Shown here: positions 1-11,572 of the stretch, one piece after another
Layout of the letters: every line of letters begins with the position of its first letter
How positions within the stretch are numbered: the first letter of the stretch is position 1
Made by a program: the position numbers and the translations under genes
The notes under the pieces: model-generated
Seen by the model: the letters and a program-made list of their open reading frames with translations, nothing else
Database searches by the model: none
Told to the model about the DNA's origin: nothing
Assembly (NCBI RefSeq): GCF_010748935.1
Contig: NZ_CP048796.1
Location: 2,235,001-2,299,000 of the forward strand
Length of the DNA stretch: 64,000 bases
Source: Providencia vermicola
GTDB taxonomy: Bacteria > Pseudomonadota > Gammaproteobacteria > Enterobacterales > Enterobacteriaceae
Reading direction: 5' to 3'

Positions 1-19
1 GGAAGCAAAAGAGAAGTAA
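1..19 (+). CDS. 3' end of an upstream gene (partial)
   Basis: The first bases read in one frame as E-A-K-E-K followed by TAA and are followed at once by a strong terminator hairpin, so they look like the last codons of a gene lying outside the window. By E. coli synteny upstream of cysB this could be topA, but five codons cannot prove it. Confidence 0.35.
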
Positions 20-47
20 CATTCTTTATATTGCCCCTCTAAAAGCC

Positions 48-77
48 AAAGGCGATAGACGATTCTATCGCCTTTTT
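48..77 (+). terminator. Rho-independent terminator of the gene upstream of the window
   Basis: An 11-bp stem (AAAGGCGATAG paired with CTATCGCCTTT) with a 6-nt loop and a T-run lies about 30 bp after the TAA at 17-19. The rest of the gap up to position 386 holds only AT-rich promoter-like DNA for sodC. Confidence 0.8.
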
Positions 78-386
78 CTCTGTAAGAACTCAAATAATTT
101 TCAGGGGTGACATAGGGTTCATCCTCTCTCCCTGAAATCCCATCTTTGATGAACGGTTTATTATCTTTATCACTTTTCAGGCGCAGTCTTAAAAATGCGT
201 ATATTTAGGTTAAGTGTTGATTTATGTGGCTAACCGCAAAGCAATATGATGCGGGTTTGCTATGCTGATAAATAGCGAATATCAATAGTTATCAGTTTAT
301 TGATATTTATCCGCTTTTTAGCAACAAACGCAATAATCAATGTAACGATATAAACGTATAAAAATAGACCCACGACTGGAGGTAGA

Positions 387-911
387 ATGAAATTAAAAAT
401 GTGTTTACTCGCTGGTTTACTCACCGCTTTTGCAGCTAACGCAGCGGAAAAAACAGTAGTCTTGAAAGAAGCAACTCCACAAGGTGAAGGTAAAGCCATT
501 GGTGAGGTTGTTATTTCCGAAACGGATTATGGGTTACTGTTCTCACCAAAATTAACAGGCCTACAAGGCGGGGTTCATGGCTTCCATATTCATGAAAACC
601 CAAGCTGTGAAGCTGGCGAAAAAGAAGGTAAAACAGTGCCTGCATTAAAAGCGGGTGGGCATATGGATCCAGCGAAAACCGGCGTTCACAAAGGCCCTTA
701 TGATAAAACAGGTCACTTAGGTGATTTACCTGGTCTAGTTGTTGATGCTAAAGGTAATGCGGATTATGCCGTATTAGCGCCACGCTTAAAAACACTCAAA
801 GACGTTGAAAACCGTGCTCTAATGGTGCACGTTGGCGGGGATAATTACTCTGACCATCCGGAAGCGCTAGGGGGTGGTGGAGCTCGTATGGCGTGCGGTG
901 TTATTAAATAA
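387..911 (+). CDS. sodC: Periplasmic Cu/Zn superoxide dismutase
   Basis: It dismutates superoxide to peroxide and oxygen in the periplasm. A hydrophobic signal peptide covers about residues 1-20 and ends in a typical A-N-A-A cleavage region. The copper-ligand motif GFHIHENPSC (His67 and His69), the further metal ligands in GGHMDP (His92 region) and GHLGDLP, and the C-terminal GGGARMACGV motif are all present. The disulfide cysteines are present (C74 and the MACG cysteine). The length of 174 aa is usual for bacterial SodC. The start is supported by a GGAGGT ribosome-binding site at about 376-382. It is monocistronic and is followed by a repeat-filled gap. The family assignment is certain. Confidence 0.97.
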   Translation: MKLKMCLLAGLLTAFAANAAEKTVVLKEATPQGEGKAIGEVVISETDYGLLFSPKLTGLQGGVHGFHIHENPSCEAGEKEGKTVPALKAGGHMDPAKTGVHKGPYDKTGHLGDLPGLVVDAKGNADYAVLAPRLKTLKDVENRALMVHVGGDNYSDHPEALGGGGARMACGVIK

Positions 912-913
912 TA

Positions 914-1213
914 CTGTATGTAAATACAGTTATTAGGGAAACCCGACCAAAAATCAATCTTACTATGAGGCTTTGAGTTATTCAGGGCCTTTAATTTATT
1001 GAAAATAAATAATTTATTTTTACTAAGAGAAGGGTGATGCTGAATTCATGGATGGCTGTATAAATATACAGTTATTGATAAAACCCGACCAAAAATCAAT
1101 CTTACTATGAGGCTCTGAGGTATTCAGGGACTTTAATTTATTGAAAATAAATAATTTATTTTTATTAAGAGAAGGTTGATGCTGAATTCATGGGTAACTG
1201 TATAAATATACAG
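914..1213. repeat. 142-bp direct repeats with three LexA-box-like palindromes
   Basis: Two nearly identical units of about 142 bp lie head to tail between the convergent sodC and pepO genes, and the start of a third unit follows. Each begins with a 16-bp palindrome of the form CTGT-N8-ACAG: 914-929 (CTGTATGTAAATACAG), 1056-1071 and 1198-1213 (both CTGTATAAATATACAG). The period is exactly 142 bp both times. This matches the enterobacterial LexA operator pattern. Only very short reading frames (MLNSW..., 7-8 codons) occur inside the units. Function unknown. Confidence 0.85.
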
Positions 1214-1274
1214 CTACCTGTATTTGTCAGAACTAACAAAGGCACTCATTGCTAGCGCCTTTGTTAATGGTTAA

Positions 1275-3308
1275 TTACCAAATACGGATACGCTGTTCTG
1301 GCTCAAGATATAATTTGTTATCTTTATCAACAGAGAATGTTTGATACCATTCATCCATATTTCGTACGACACCATTCGCTCTGAATTGGTTTGGGCTATG
1401 CGGGTCGGTTAAGATTTTGTTTCGTTCAGATTCTTTATTTGACAGTTCTTGCCAAGTTCTTGCCCAAGAAATGAAGAAACGTTGTAATCCCGTTGTGCCA
1501 TCAATAATAGGTGCTTCACCATTTGGGTAATTCTCTTTGACGAATTGCTTATACGCGCTCAGCGCGATATTAAGGCCGCCCAAATCACCAATATTTTCCC
1601 CTAATGTGAGTTGACCATTCACTTTTTGGCCATCGACACGAAAGCCATCATATTGCTCAACTAATTTATCAGTTTTCTGCTTGAAGTGTTGTTTTGAAGC
1701 ATCACTCCACCAGTTACGAAGTTGCCCTGTACCATCATATAAGCTTCCTTGATCATCGAACCCATGGCCCATTTCATGGCCGATGACAGCGCCAATAGCG
1801 CCGTAGTTATAAGCAGGGTCAACATTAGGGTCAAAGAATGGCGCCTGCAAAATTGCGGCAGGGAATACAATCTCATTTTGAACAGGATTAAAATACGCAT
1901 TAATGGTTTGAGGTGTCATTCCCCATTCCCATTGACGAACCGGTTGTCCTATTTTGCTCATGTTATCCTGATAGGACCAATTCAAGACTTGCTTATAGTT
2001 ATCCAATAAAGTATCAGGCTTTAAATTAATGCTACTAAAATCATTCCACTTATCAGGGTAGCCTACTTTAACGGTAAATTGTTCAAGCTTTTTGAGCGCT
2101 TCTTCACGCGTTGGGTTATCCATCCAGTCATTATCTTTTAAGCGTGAATTGAAAGTGCCTCTAATATAACTCACCAGCTCAGTAATTTTAGCTTTTGATT
2201 CAGGGTCGAAATATTTCTCGACATAAATCTGGCCCATCGGCTCGCCTTGTAAACGGTTTACTGTTTCAAGAGCACGTTCTTTGCGGGATCTTTGTTTTTC
2301 AATACCATTCAATTTACGTGAATAAAAATCAAATCTAGCGTCAGAATAATCACGGTTTAAATAGGGTGCTTGGTCGCTTAAATAATGAAAACGTAGATAG
2401 TCTTGAAGTGTCGAGACGGGGGTATCAGCATAGATTTTCGCTAACTGTTTTACAGCACTATCATTTTCTACAATGACCTTATTCAATTGTATGTTTGAAA
2501 GTTGCCATTGATTTATGAAATTATCCCACTCAAATCCTTCAGTGAAATTTTTCATTTCATCGAGCGTCATGGGATGATAATTTTTGATCGTATCGCGACG
2601 TGCTTCTGGGCTCCAATGCACCTGAGCCATGGATTTTTCTAGAGCAAAAATTTGCTGAGCTTTCTGCTCAACCTCTTTTTCACCCGCTAAGTTTAAGATT
2701 GTTGCGATATAAGCAATATAGTTTTTGCGAATATCTTCCATCTGAGGGGTGTCGTCGAGATAATAATTACGATTCGGTAAGCCTAAACCGCCTTGACCAA
2801 GGTATAAAACATAAGTATCAGGTTGTTTGGCATCAAGGTCGACCCAATAAGAAATAAATGGCGTATAAGCAGGTAATGCCATCAATTTGCTAATATCATT
2901 ATGGTTTTTCGCATGGCTAATGGCATCTAACTCTTCCTTAAGAGGCGCAATGCCAGTTTTTTCGATGGCCTCTTCATTAAGGTAGCTAGCATACAAGTTA
3001 CGAATATTTGTTTGATTATGATTGAGCGTGTTGGCCGGCGCGTTTTGAAGTTGGTCGATAATACTTTGTAGCTGCTTTTCTGTGGTTAGGTATAACTCAA
3101 CAAACGAGTTGATGCGTGGCATACCGGTAGGGATCTTTGCCTTACTGATCCAATCCTGATTCACGTAGCGATAAAAATCATCACCAGAAGCGATGTTGTC
3201 TGATAAAACAATCTTTTGATTTCCATAGGAAATTTCTTTGGCATACAGCTGAGGGGCCATGGCGATAGTCGACATACTGATAATGAGCGCCAAAATGTTT
3301 TTCTGCAT
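1275..3308 (-). CDS. pepO: Secreted M13-family zinc metallopeptidase (PepO/neprilysin type)
   Basis: A 677-aa protein with an N-terminal signal peptide (about residues 1-23, ending Y-A-K-E). The M13 peptidase zinc site HEMGH is at residues 511-515 and the third-ligand motif ENIGD at about 571-575. The family cleaves peptides with a neprilysin-like fold, and this one should act in the periplasm or outside the cell. The motif NAYFNP preceding a hydrophobic stretch is the family's substrate-backbone site. The C-terminus ends in an I-W pair where the family usually has CxVW, so the terminal Cys is missing. AGAGGACG precedes the ATG. It is transcribed divergently from cysB. The symbol is by family; physiological substrates are unknown. 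Confidence 0.92.
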   Translation of the reverse strand: MQKNILALIISMSTIAMAPQLYAKEISYGNQKIVLSDNIASGDDFYRYVNQDWISKAKIPTGMPRINSFVELYLTTEKQLQSIIDQLQNAPANTLNHNQTNIRNLYASYLNEEAIEKTGIAPLKEELDAISHAKNHNDISKLMALPAYTPFISYWVDLDAKQPDTYVLYLGQGGLGLPNRNYYLDDTPQMEDIRKNYIAYIATILNLAGEKEVEQKAQQIFALEKSMAQVHWSPEARRDTIKNYHPMTLDEMKNFTEGFEWDNFINQWQLSNIQLNKVIVENDSAVKQLAKIYADTPVSTLQDYLRFHYLSDQAPYLNRDYSDARFDFYSRKLNGIEKQRSRKERALETVNRLQGEPMGQIYVEKYFDPESKAKITELVSYIRGTFNSRLKDNDWMDNPTREEALKKLEQFTVKVGYPDKWNDFSSINLKPDTLLDNYKQVLNWSYQDNMSKIGQPVRQWEWGMTPQTINAYFNPVQNEIVFPAAILQAPFFDPNVDPAYNYGAIGAVIGHEMGHGFDDQGSLYDGTGQLRNWWSDASKQHFKQKTDKLVEQYDGFRVDGQKVNGQLTLGENIGDLGGLNIALSAYKQFVKENYPNGEAPIIDGTTGLQRFFISWARTWQELSNKESERNKILTDPHSPNQFRANGVVRNMDEWYQTFSVDKDNKLYLEPEQRIRIW

Positions 3309-4605
<1,297 letters not shown>

Positions 4606-4630
4606 TGACACCTTTCAACCCCTTTCTTTA

Positions 4631-4664
4631 CCTTATGTCGCCTGTTTTTATGCGCGACATAAGG
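4631..4664 (+). terminator. cysB terminator
   Basis: Perfect 11-bp stem (CCTTATGTCGC paired with GCGACATAAGG) about 25 bp after the cysB stop, followed by a T-rich tail. Confidence 0.75.
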
Positions 4665-4909
4665 TTTCTATTTAAGTCATTTAATGATTACTCATAAGAC
4701 GAGCGAATTTCTCATATTATATTTCGATACCTATTTTTCTTAAATTTTTTTGTGTTTTTTGATGAAAAGCACAGAGAATTTAAGGATTTGACACAAAATC
4801 CATAAAGTAAATATTTTCAGCAACTATAATTACAAGTAATTAACAAAACATTGTGAATTTGTTAGGCAAGTAAGATGACCCATAATCATCATAAAACCAA
4901 GGAGGAGTT
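4665..4909 (+). promoter_or_regulatory. acnA upstream region
   Basis: AT-rich leader of acnA. A TTGACA at 4788-4793 and a TATAAT at 4825-4830 are visible but are too far apart to be one promoter, so more than one start is possible. A strong AAGGAGGAG ribosome-binding site precedes the acnA ATG. No other gene is seen. Confidence 0.4.
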
Positions 4910-7582
4910 ATGTCGTTGAGTCTAAAAACACAGAGTGCATCAACACTCAGTGTCGGAAGCAAGCTCTATAATTACTTCAGTTTGCCGATTGCTACTAAAC
5001 AACTCGGTGATGCTACTAAGCTACCCAAATCCCTCAAAGTCCTACTTGAAAACCTGTTGCGTAATATTGATGGCAAATCAGTGGTCGAAGCTGATTTGCA
5101 AGCGATCATCGATTGGCAAAAAACGGGGCATGCTGAGAGAGAAATAGCTTATCGACCCGCTAGGGTACTGATGCAAGACTTTACAGGGGTACCGGCGGTT
5201 GTTGATTTGGCTGCGATGCGTGAAGCGGTGAAATCGTTAGGTGGTAATGTTAATCAAGTCAATCCGTTGTCTCCGGTGGATCTTGTTATTGACCACTCGG
5301 TGATGGTTGATGAATTTGCGACCGACAAAGCATTTGATGATAACGTTGAAATTGAAATGAAGCGCAACCATGAACGTTATCTCTTTTTGCGTTGGGGACA
5401 AAAAGCGTTTAACCGCTTTAGAGTCGTTCCACCGGGTACTGGTATTTGCCACCAAGTGAATTTAGAGTACCTCGGTAAAGCAGTGTGGTATGAAGAAATT
5501 GATGGTCAATTATATGCCTACCCAGATACTTTAGTGGGTACCGATTCACATACAACCATGATCAATGGCCTTGGTGTATTAGGCTGGGGGGTTGGGGGAA
5601 TTGAGGCTGAGGCCGCTATGCTCGGTCAACCCGTTTCAATGCTCATCCCTGATGTTGTCGGGTTTAAACTGACAGGCAAATTACGTGAAGGTATTACTGC
5701 AACGGACTTAGTTTTAACGGTCACACAAATGCTACGTAAGCATGGTGTGGTTGGTAAGTTTGTTGAGTTTTATGGTGATGGCCTTGCGGATTTACCATTG
5801 GCGGATAGGGCAACGATCGCGAACATGTCGCCAGAATACGGTGCGACCTGTGGTTTCTTCCCTGTAGATAATGTCACATTAGAGTATATGAAGCTAACAG
5901 GACGCAGTGATGATGAAATTGCGTTGGTGGAAGCTTATTCTAAAGAGCAAGGTTTATGGCGTCATGCCGGTGATGAACCGATCTTTACGAGCACCTTAGA
6001 GCTTGATATGTCGACAGTGGAATCCAGTTTAGCAGGGCCTAAGCGTCCACAAGATCGCGTCGAACTGAGCCAAGTACCAAAAGCGTTTCAAGCCGCTGTC
6101 GAATTGGAACTGAATAAAAAAGATAAAGCGGCACATCCAACGGTAAATTATCAAGGACAAACCTTTGACATGACCGATGGTGCTGTTGTCATCGCGGCAA
6201 TAACATCTTGTACAAATACCTCAAACCCAAGTGTCCTAATGGCTGCTGGGCTATTAGCGAAAAAAGCAGTAGAAAAAGGCTTAACGCGTCAACCCTGGGT
6301 TAAATCTTCTTTAGCGCCGGGTTCTAAAGTGGTTACCGACTATTTAGCTTTAGCCGGTTTGACGCCGTATTTAGACAAATTAGGCTTTAATCTTGTGGGT
6401 TATGGTTGTACAACTTGTATCGGTAACTCAGGTCCATTACCAGAACCGATTGAACAAGCGATCAAAGAGAGCGATTTGACCGTAGGGGCGGTATTATCTG
6501 GAAACCGCAACTTTGAAGGGCGGATCCATCCTTTAGTCAAAACCAATTGGCTTGCGTCACCACCGCTGGTGGTTGCCTATGCACTCGCGGGCAACATGAA
6601 TATCAATGTCAAAACAGACCCGCTAGGTAAAGACCATCAAGGTAATGATGTCTACCTGAAAGATATTTGGCCATCAAGCGCTGAAATTGCCCAAGCGGTT
6701 GAAAAAGTGAAAACAGAAATGTTCCGTAAAGAATACAGTGCTGTTTTTGATGGAGACGAAGCATGGCAAGCATTACAGGTTGAAAGCTCCTCTACTTATC
6801 ACTGGCAGGAGGATTCTACCTATATCCGTCATCCACCTTTCTTTGAAGGTATGAAGGCGGAACCAGAGGTTGTTCAGGATATCCATGGAGCGCATATTCT
6901 GGCCATATTAGGCGATTCAGTCACAACGGACCATATTTCTCCAGCAGGGAATATTAAGGTAGATAGTCCAGCGGGACGCTACTTGCAGGAACATGGTGTG
7001 GCTGTCGCTGATTTTAACTCCTACGGTTCTCGCCGTGGTAACCATGAAGTGATGATGCGTGGTACGTTTGCAAATATTCGTATTCGTAATGAAATGGTGC
7101 CAGGGGTTGAAGGTGGCTATACAAAACATATTCCAACGGGCAAACAAATGGCAATTTATGATGCCGCCATGCTGTACCAAAAAGAAAAATTGCCTTTAGC
7201 CATCATTGCCGGTAAGGAATATGGTTCTGGTTCGAGTCGAGATTGGGCAGCAAAAGGCACTAATTTGCTGGGTGTTCGCGTGGTGATTGCAGAATCTTAT
7301 GAGCGTATTCACCGTTCTAACCTCATTGGTATGGGGGTTATTCCTCTGGAATTCCCACAAGGCACCACACGTAAAACGCTGGGGCTTAAAGGTGATGAGC
7401 GTATAGATGTTGAGTACTTGCAATCCATTGAGCCGGGTCAACATATCGTGGTGAAAATCACCTATGGAGATGGGCAGGTGAAAGAAATCGCCACACGTTG
7501 CCGCATTGATACAGCCACCGAGATGGAATATTACCGAAATGGCGGTATCTTGCATTATGTGATCCGTCAAATGCTGCACTAA
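4910..7582 (+). CDS. acnA: Aconitate hydratase A
   Basis: Interconverts citrate and isocitrate in the TCA cycle using a [4Fe-4S] cluster. The protein is 890 aa, close to E. coli AcnA (891). Cluster cysteines sit in [10 protein letters not shown] (about residue 435) and [11 protein letters not shown] (about 500-503). Substrate-site motifs include GTDSHTTM and, in the C-terminal swivel domain, [16 protein letters not shown]. In E. coli acnA is the stress-induced form and neighbours cysB, as here. The strong AAGGAGGAG ribosome-binding site fixes the start. Terminator downstream at 7602-7640. Confidence 0.98.
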   Translation: MSLSLKTQSASTLSVGSKLYNYFSLPIATKQLGDATKLPKSLKVLLENLLRNIDGKSVVEADLQAIIDWQKTGHAEREIAYRPARVLMQDFTGVPAVVDLAAMREAVKSLGGNVNQVNPLSPVDLVIDHSVMVDEFATDKAFDDNVEIEMKRNHERYLFLRWGQKAFNRFRVVPPGTGICHQVNLEYLGKAVWYEEIDGQLYAYPDTLVGTDSHTTMINGLGVLGWGVGGIEAEAAMLGQPVSMLIPDVVGFKLTGKLREGITATDLVLTVTQMLRKHGVVGKFVEFYGDGLADLPLADRATIANMSPEYGATCGFFPVDNVTLEYMKLTGRSDDEIALVEAYSKEQGLWRHAGDEPIFTSTLELDMSTVESSLAGPKRPQDRVELSQVPKAFQAAVELELNKKDKAAHPTVNYQGQTFDMTDGAVVIAAITSCTNTSNPSVLMAAGLLAKKAVEKGLTRQPWVKSSLAPGSKVVTDYLALAGLTPYLDKLGFNLVGYGCTTCIGNSGPLPEPIEQAIKESDLTVGAVLSGNRNFEGRIHPLVKTNWLASPPLVVAYALAGNMNINVKTDPLGKDHQGNDVYLKDIWPSSAEIAQAVEKVKTEMFRKEYSAVFDGDEAWQALQVESSSTYHWQEDSTYIRHPPFFEGMKAEPEVVQDIHGAHILAILGDSVTTDHISPAGNIKVDSPAGRYLQEHGVAVADFNSYGSRRGNHEVMMRGTFANIRIRNEMVPGVEGGYTKHIPTGKQMAIYDAAMLYQKEKLPLAIIAGKEYGSGSSRDWAAKGTNLLGVRVVIAESYERIHRSNLIGMGVIPLEFPQGTTRKTLGLKGDERIDVEYLQSIEPGQHIVVKITYGDGQVKEIATRCRIDTATEMEYYRNGGILHYVIRQMLH

Positions 7583-7601
7583 TTTTTGGCATTTGTTGGT
7601 T

Positions 7602-7640
7602 AAAAACGCCCATCTGTATTTTTACAATGGGCGTTTTTTA
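7602..7640 (+). terminator. acnA terminator
   Basis: AAAACGCCCAT paired with ATGGGCGTTTT, followed by TTTATT, 20 bp after the acnA stop. Confidence 0.88.
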
Positions 7641-7900
7641 TTGTTATTTCGCAATATAATGCGATTAACTTCAGGTTATGATGATGTTGCTGTTAGGCTC
7701 TATGAATGGATGTACAGAGTGTTTTTTGGGTGGCGAAATACATTTTGCGGTCGGTAAGGGGGGAATAACTGCTCACAGGGGGATAAAAATGCGTAAGGAG
7801 TGGGGACGTATTTTTAAATCGGCGGATACAAATAGCGTATATTGATATTCGATAAGATATAAACGGGCTAATGAAATGATCTAACGTAAAGGAAAAAGAT
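7641..7900 (+). promoter_or_regulatory. Intergenic region before the 154-aa gene
   Basis: Contains one short frame with a plausible ribosome-binding site (starting at the ATG near 7790, 18 codons beginning MRKEWGRIF), too short to claim. AAAGGAAAAAG precedes the ATG at 7901. Otherwise nothing recognised. Confidence 0.3.
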
Positions 7901-8365
7901 ATGGCAGATATTAATGCAACGGATTTTTACAAAGGTGCACTTTGGGCTGCAGATATTCTCGTCTCTACCTCGTCAAGTTCGTCAAGTCATCATTATCAAA
8001 ATGAAGTTCGAGATATTCTTGAACATATTCCAAATTTATATTCCATTGTGATGCAAACACCCGAAACTGAAGTTTGTGATCTCCGTTTATTGGTAGATAA
8101 AGAATTCCCATTAGGTCGTCATGCGGATTATGTCGCAATAGATATAGTCCCCTTATCTCAAAACAACGATATTGTGGCCATGCCAGAAAAAGTAGCCAAT
8201 TTGGATGAAATGTCTCACTCAAGGGCGGATATCGCCTGCTGGGGAGTGGCTGCAAAGACTGCTGATGAAAAGCAAAAATTGTTGATTACAGGCCTACATG
8301 ACCCAAGTGTTGCGCAAAGTTATGCCCTACGATTAACAGAACAACTTAACAGGCAAAAAGGGTAA
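7901..8365 (+). CDS. Uncharacterised 154-aa cytosolic protein
   Basis: I do not recognise this protein. It has no signal peptide or membrane segment. Visible features are a serine run (S-T-S-S-S-S-S-S) at about residues 23-30 followed by HHYQNE, and a moderately acidic body with few cysteines. Codon usage resembles its neighbours, and a good ribosome-binding site (AAAGGAAAAAG) precedes the ATG, so it is probably a real gene. It is a single transcription unit ended by a hairpin shared with the convergent hemB. It sits in the place between acnA and ribA where E. coli has no equivalent, beside the inserted hemB. Confidence 0.75.
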   Translation: MADINATDFYKGALWAADILVSTSSSSSSHHYQNEVRDILEHIPNLYSIVMQTPETEVCDLRLLVDKEFPLGRHADYVAIDIVPLSQNNDIVAMPEKVANLDEMSHSRADIACWGVAAKTADEKQKLLITGLHDPSVAQSYALRLTEQLNRQKG

Positions 8366-8372
8366 ATGAAAA

Positions 8373-8400
8373 TGCCCGTTAATGAATGCATTAACGGGCA
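8373..8400. terminator. Bidirectional terminator hairpin between convergent genes
   Basis: Perfect 12-bp stem TGCCCGTTAATG paired with CATTAACGGGCA, 4-nt loop, between the 154-aa gene and hemB. The flanking A and T runs are weak. Confidence 0.65.
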
Positions 8401-8413
8401 CTGTAGACAATCA

Positions 8414-9397
8414 TTAGAGGGACAGAATTTTGTCTTCAGCGAGTTGAAGTGCAAAATAGGTGAAAATCATATCAGCACCAGCGCGTTTGATCGCACCTAA
8501 AGTTTCAAGCGTCACGCGAGTTTCGTCGATCGCTCCCGCCATTGCAGCAAATTTAATTTGTGCATATTCGCCACTAACCTGATAAGCGCCAATCGGCAAT
8601 TCAGTACGTTCGCGTAGGTCACGAATGATATCTAAATAAGCTCCCGCGGGTTTAACCATTAGTGCATCAGCGCCTTCTTGAACATCAATCAATGATTCAT
8701 GAATGGCTTCGCGGCGGTTCATCGGATTCATTTGATAGGTTTTTCTGTCACCTTTCAAACAAGAGCCTGCCGCATCTCTAAATGGACCATAGAGCGCTGA
8801 CGCAAACTTTGTGGAGTAAGACATGATTGCGGTGTCTGTAAAACCCGCTGCATCTAGAGCGTGGCGAATGGCTGCAACTTGTCCATCCATTGCAGCTGAA
8901 GGGGCGATAAAGTCCGCACCTGCTCGAGCAGCGGCCACTGCTTGCAAACCTAAGTTATGGATTGTGGCATCATTATCAACAATGTCACCCTGCATAACAC
9001 CACAATGACCATGTGATGTATATTCACAGAAACAAGTATCTGACATCACAATCATTTCGGGGACGGTATCTTTACATATGCGTGACATACGTGCGACTAA
9101 ACCATTTTCTTGCCACGCATCGCTACCCGTTTCATCCAAATGATGAGAAACGCCAAATGTCATCACAGATTTAATGCCTGCTTTGGCAATACGTTCTATT
9201 TCAAAGGCTAAACGTTTTTCAGGGATACGTACAACGCCAGGCATACTGTCGATTTGTTTATAATCGTCAATACCTTCTTCAACAAAGATAGGTAGACACA
9301 GGTCATTAAGGGAAAGATGCGTTTCTTGGAAAAGGTCACGCATTTTTTCAGTTTTGCGTAATCTTCTCATACGTTGGATAGAATGCAGGTTATTCAC
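8414..9397 (-). CDS. hemB: Delta-aminolevulinic acid dehydratase (porphobilinogen synthase)
   Basis: Condenses two 5-aminolevulinate molecules to porphobilinogen in haem synthesis. 327 aa, against 324 in E. coli. The zinc-binding cysteine region [17 protein letters not shown] is intact. The two active-site lysines lie in MSYSTKFAS and LMVKPAGAY, and the following [10 protein letters not shown] is typical. The protein begins [15 protein letters not shown]; an AAGGAGC-type ribosome-binding site lies just upstream. In E. coli hemB is elsewhere, so its place between acnA and ribA reflects rearrangement in this lineage. Confidence 0.97.
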   Translation of the reverse strand: MNNLHSIQRMRRLRKTEKMRDLFQETHLSLNDLCLPIFVEEGIDDYKQIDSMPGVVRIPEKRLAFEIERIAKAGIKSVMTFGVSHHLDETGSDAWQENGLVARMSRICKDTVPEMIVMSDTCFCEYTSHGHCGVMQGDIVDNDATIHNLGLQAVAAARAGADFIAPSAAMDGQVAAIRHALDAAGFTDTAIMSYSTKFASALYGPFRDAAGSCLKGDRKTYQMNPMNRREAIHESLIDVQEGADALMVKPAGAYLDIIRDLRERTELPIGAYQVSGEYAQIKFAAMAGAIDETRVTLETLGAIKRAGADMIFTYFALQLAEDKILSL

Positions 9398-9589
9398 CGT
9401 AGCTCCTTATTATCAGAGAAATAAATTTAAGTCGTTAAATTTATTTTTCGAGATCATTGATGGGTAACAGTATAAACCTTATAGAGTGAAAGTGAATATA
9501 TCAGAGAGGGAAAGTCATACAACCGATTGTTATTATTTTAATATTGGTAAAGGAAGAGCGCGATCATAAGCTCTTCCATTTTTGAAAAA

Positions 9590-10198
9590 TTATTGATGCT
9601 TAAATAGCATATGCCCCATTTTCTCAGCTTTTATATCTAAGTAATGAGCATTGCTTGGATTACGGCCAACAATTAAAGGAACACGTTCAACAACATTAAT
9701 GCCGGCTTCACGCATAATATTAATTTTTTTAGGATTATTGGTTAATAAGCGGACTTCGTTAATACCCAATAATTTATACATGTCAGAGCACAGTGTAAAA
9801 TCGCGCTCATCCGCTTTAAAACCTAATTTAAGATTCGCTTCGACGGTATCTAAGCCTTGATCCTGTAATGCATAGGCACGAATTTTATTGAGTAGGCCAA
9901 TATTGCGACCTTCTTGGCGATGATAAAGTAGCACTCCACGGCCTTCTTTACTAATCTGAGAAAGTGCTGCTTCTAATTGGAAACCGCAATCACAGCGTAA
10001 GCTGAATAACGCATCACCCGTTAAGCATTCGGAGTGGATACGACTGAGCACTGGTTCCGGACCTGATATATCGCCAAAAATGAGAGCGACGTGGTCACGA
10101 CCGGTTGCTATTTCCTCAAACCCGACCATTAAGAACTCGCCGAAAGGAGTGGGTAATTTGGCTTCGGCAACACGTATTAGCTGCATATTTTCATTCAT
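9590..10198 (-). CDS. ribA: GTP cyclohydrolase II
   Basis: Opens the imidazole ring of GTP, the first step of riboflavin synthesis. 202 aa, near the E. coli 196. The zinc cysteines occur in [20 protein letters not shown], and the catalytic Tyr/Arg segment reads [20 protein letters not shown], as in RibA. The C-terminal half carries the LLTNNPKKI motif. It is transcribed alone and divergently from pgpB. No FMN riboswitch is apparent in the short upstream gap, as expected for ribA in enterobacteria. Confidence 0.97.
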   Translation of the reverse strand: MNENMQLIRVAEAKLPTPFGEFLMVGFEEIATGRDHVALIFGDISGPEPVLSRIHSECLTGDALFSLRCDCGFQLEAALSQISKEGRGVLLYHRQEGRNIGLLNKIRAYALQDQGLDTVEANLKLGFKADERDFTLCSDMYKLLGINEVRLLTNNPKKINIMREAGINVVERVPLIVGRNPSNAHYLDIKAEKMGHMLFKHQ

Positions 10199-10389
10199 TA
10201 GTTGAAATAACTCTTGCGTAATTAAGAACGTTAATCGATAGGGGATAATCTATCGATGCTATATGGTGTTTAGCATATAGAGAAGACTTTTATTTGCACA
10301 CGGTCTCCTATTCATTACTATAACAGAGTTAATCACTTGTGAATCAAATTTTATTAATTCAAATACTCAACAGGCATAAATAGCATAAA

Positions 10390-11094
10390 ATGAATAGATC
10401 AATATATCCCATCATCGCTTTTGCTGTTTTATTACTTATTCCGCCTACCGTACTGTGGATGAGCGGCTGGTATTGGCTGCCGTCATCGAAAGTAGAATCG
10501 ATTAAATGGCTGTTTTGGTTAACCGAAACTGCGGGGCTCCCTTATAGCCTAATAACCTCAACCGTTTTACTCGCTCTGACTTTTTATGTTTGTAAGCTCA
10601 AATTAAAACACACCATTTTATGGGGGATCGTGATTATCTGTTGTATTGTTGCGGGACAAGGTATCAAAGGGATTGTTAAAAACAGTCTCCAAGAACCACG
10701 ACCTTATGTGGTTTGGTTAGAAAAAGAGTATGGCATTTCGAATTCAGATTTTTATGAATTAAAAAGAAAACAACGGGCTGAGGTAATTAAACAGTTTGTT
10801 AAAGAAAATGCTCAGGTTCCGTCATGGCAACGGAAACATTGGCAGGCTGAAACAGGGTATTCATTTCCATCAGGCCATGTTTTATTTGCCGCAGGTTGGG
10901 CGTTATTATTGATCGGGCTATTTTGGCAGCGTAGGCAATATCTACTTTCAGTGATAATTGCTGTGTGGGCTGAAGGGATTGTTTTGAGTCGATTGCTACT
11001 AGGAATGCATTGGCCAGTTGATGCTATTGCATCCATTATCATTAGCGCGATTCTAGCCTTGGTGGCATGTGCTGTATTAAAAGAGCGAGCATAA
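10390..11094 (+). CDS. pgpB: Phosphatidylglycerophosphatase B (PAP2 family)
   Basis: An inner-membrane phosphatase acting on phosphatidylglycerophosphate, undecaprenyl pyrophosphate and related lipid phosphates. The 234-aa protein has several hydrophobic segments and all three PAP2 signature blocks in order: KNSLQEPRPY, the catalytic SFPSGH, and SRLLLGMHWPVD. It is shorter than E. coli PgpB (254 aa). Same position as in E. coli, between ribA and lapA. Confidence 0.94.
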   Translation: MNRSIYPIIAFAVLLLIPPTVLWMSGWYWLPSSKVESIKWLFWLTETAGLPYSLITSTVLLALTFYVCKLKLKHTILWGIVIICCIVAGQGIKGIVKNSLQEPRPYVVWLEKEYGISNSDFYELKRKQRAEVIKQFVKENAQVPSWQRKHWQAETGYSFPSGHVLFAAGWALLLIGLFWQRRQYLLSVIIAVWAEGIVLSRLLLGMHWPVDAIASIIISAILALVACAVLKERA

Positions 11095-11248
11095 GTCGCG
11101 AGTGATAGCACAAAAGTCGCTTAAATAAGCGCCATAAGGCATCAGCAAAGTCGGCGTATAAGATAAATTACTTTGTCTGAGTGCGCCAGAAATGCTACCT
11201 TATCAGGTAGATAATTTCATTTCATAAAAACGGATAACGGGAAAGAAT

Positions 11249-11566
11249 GTGAAATATTTTCTGATATTATTACTAGCTGTTGTGATTTTTATCATTTCAA
11301 TAACGCTAGGCTCAAGCAATAATCAGGTGATTACATTTAACTATCTGATTGCGCAGGGAGATTTTGCATTATCTTCGCTTTTGGCTTCGTTGTTTGGGGT
11401 CGGTTTTGTGCTCGGTTGGTTAGTTGCAGGGCTGTTTTATTTGCGTGCGGTGGTTAGCCTGAAAAATGCGCGCCGTAAAATCAAACGCCTTGAATCCCAA
11501 CTGAGTGTGGATGATAAAACATTCTCTGATTCTACAGAAATTGTGGCTCAGAAGAACAAGGAATAA
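11249..11566 (+). CDS. lapA: Lipopolysaccharide assembly protein LapA
   Basis: Small inner-membrane partner of LapB in control of LPS synthesis. 105 aa with two transmembrane segments (about residues 2-20 and 40-65), then a charged tail that begins RRKIKRLESQLS, very like E. coli YciS. Translation starts at GTG (11249): the overlapping ATG at 11247 is followed immediately by TGA. A GGGAAAG ribosome-binding site precedes it. The stop lies 6 bp before lapB, so the two are co-translated. Confidence 0.95.
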   Translation: MKYFLILLLAVVIFIISITLGSSNNQVITFNYLIAQGDFALSSLLASLFGVGFVLGWLVAGLFYLRAVVSLKNARRKIKRLESQLSVDDKTFSDSTEIVAQKNKE

Positions 11567-11572
11567 ACTTGT

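Noticed and set aside
1056-1213. Type I toxin in the LexA-box repeat (frames starting MLNSW)
   Set aside because: The frames are only 7-8 codons, too short and not hydrophobic enough.
914-1213. ERIC element
   Set aside because: Length and ends differ from ERIC (about 126 bp with other terminal sequences).
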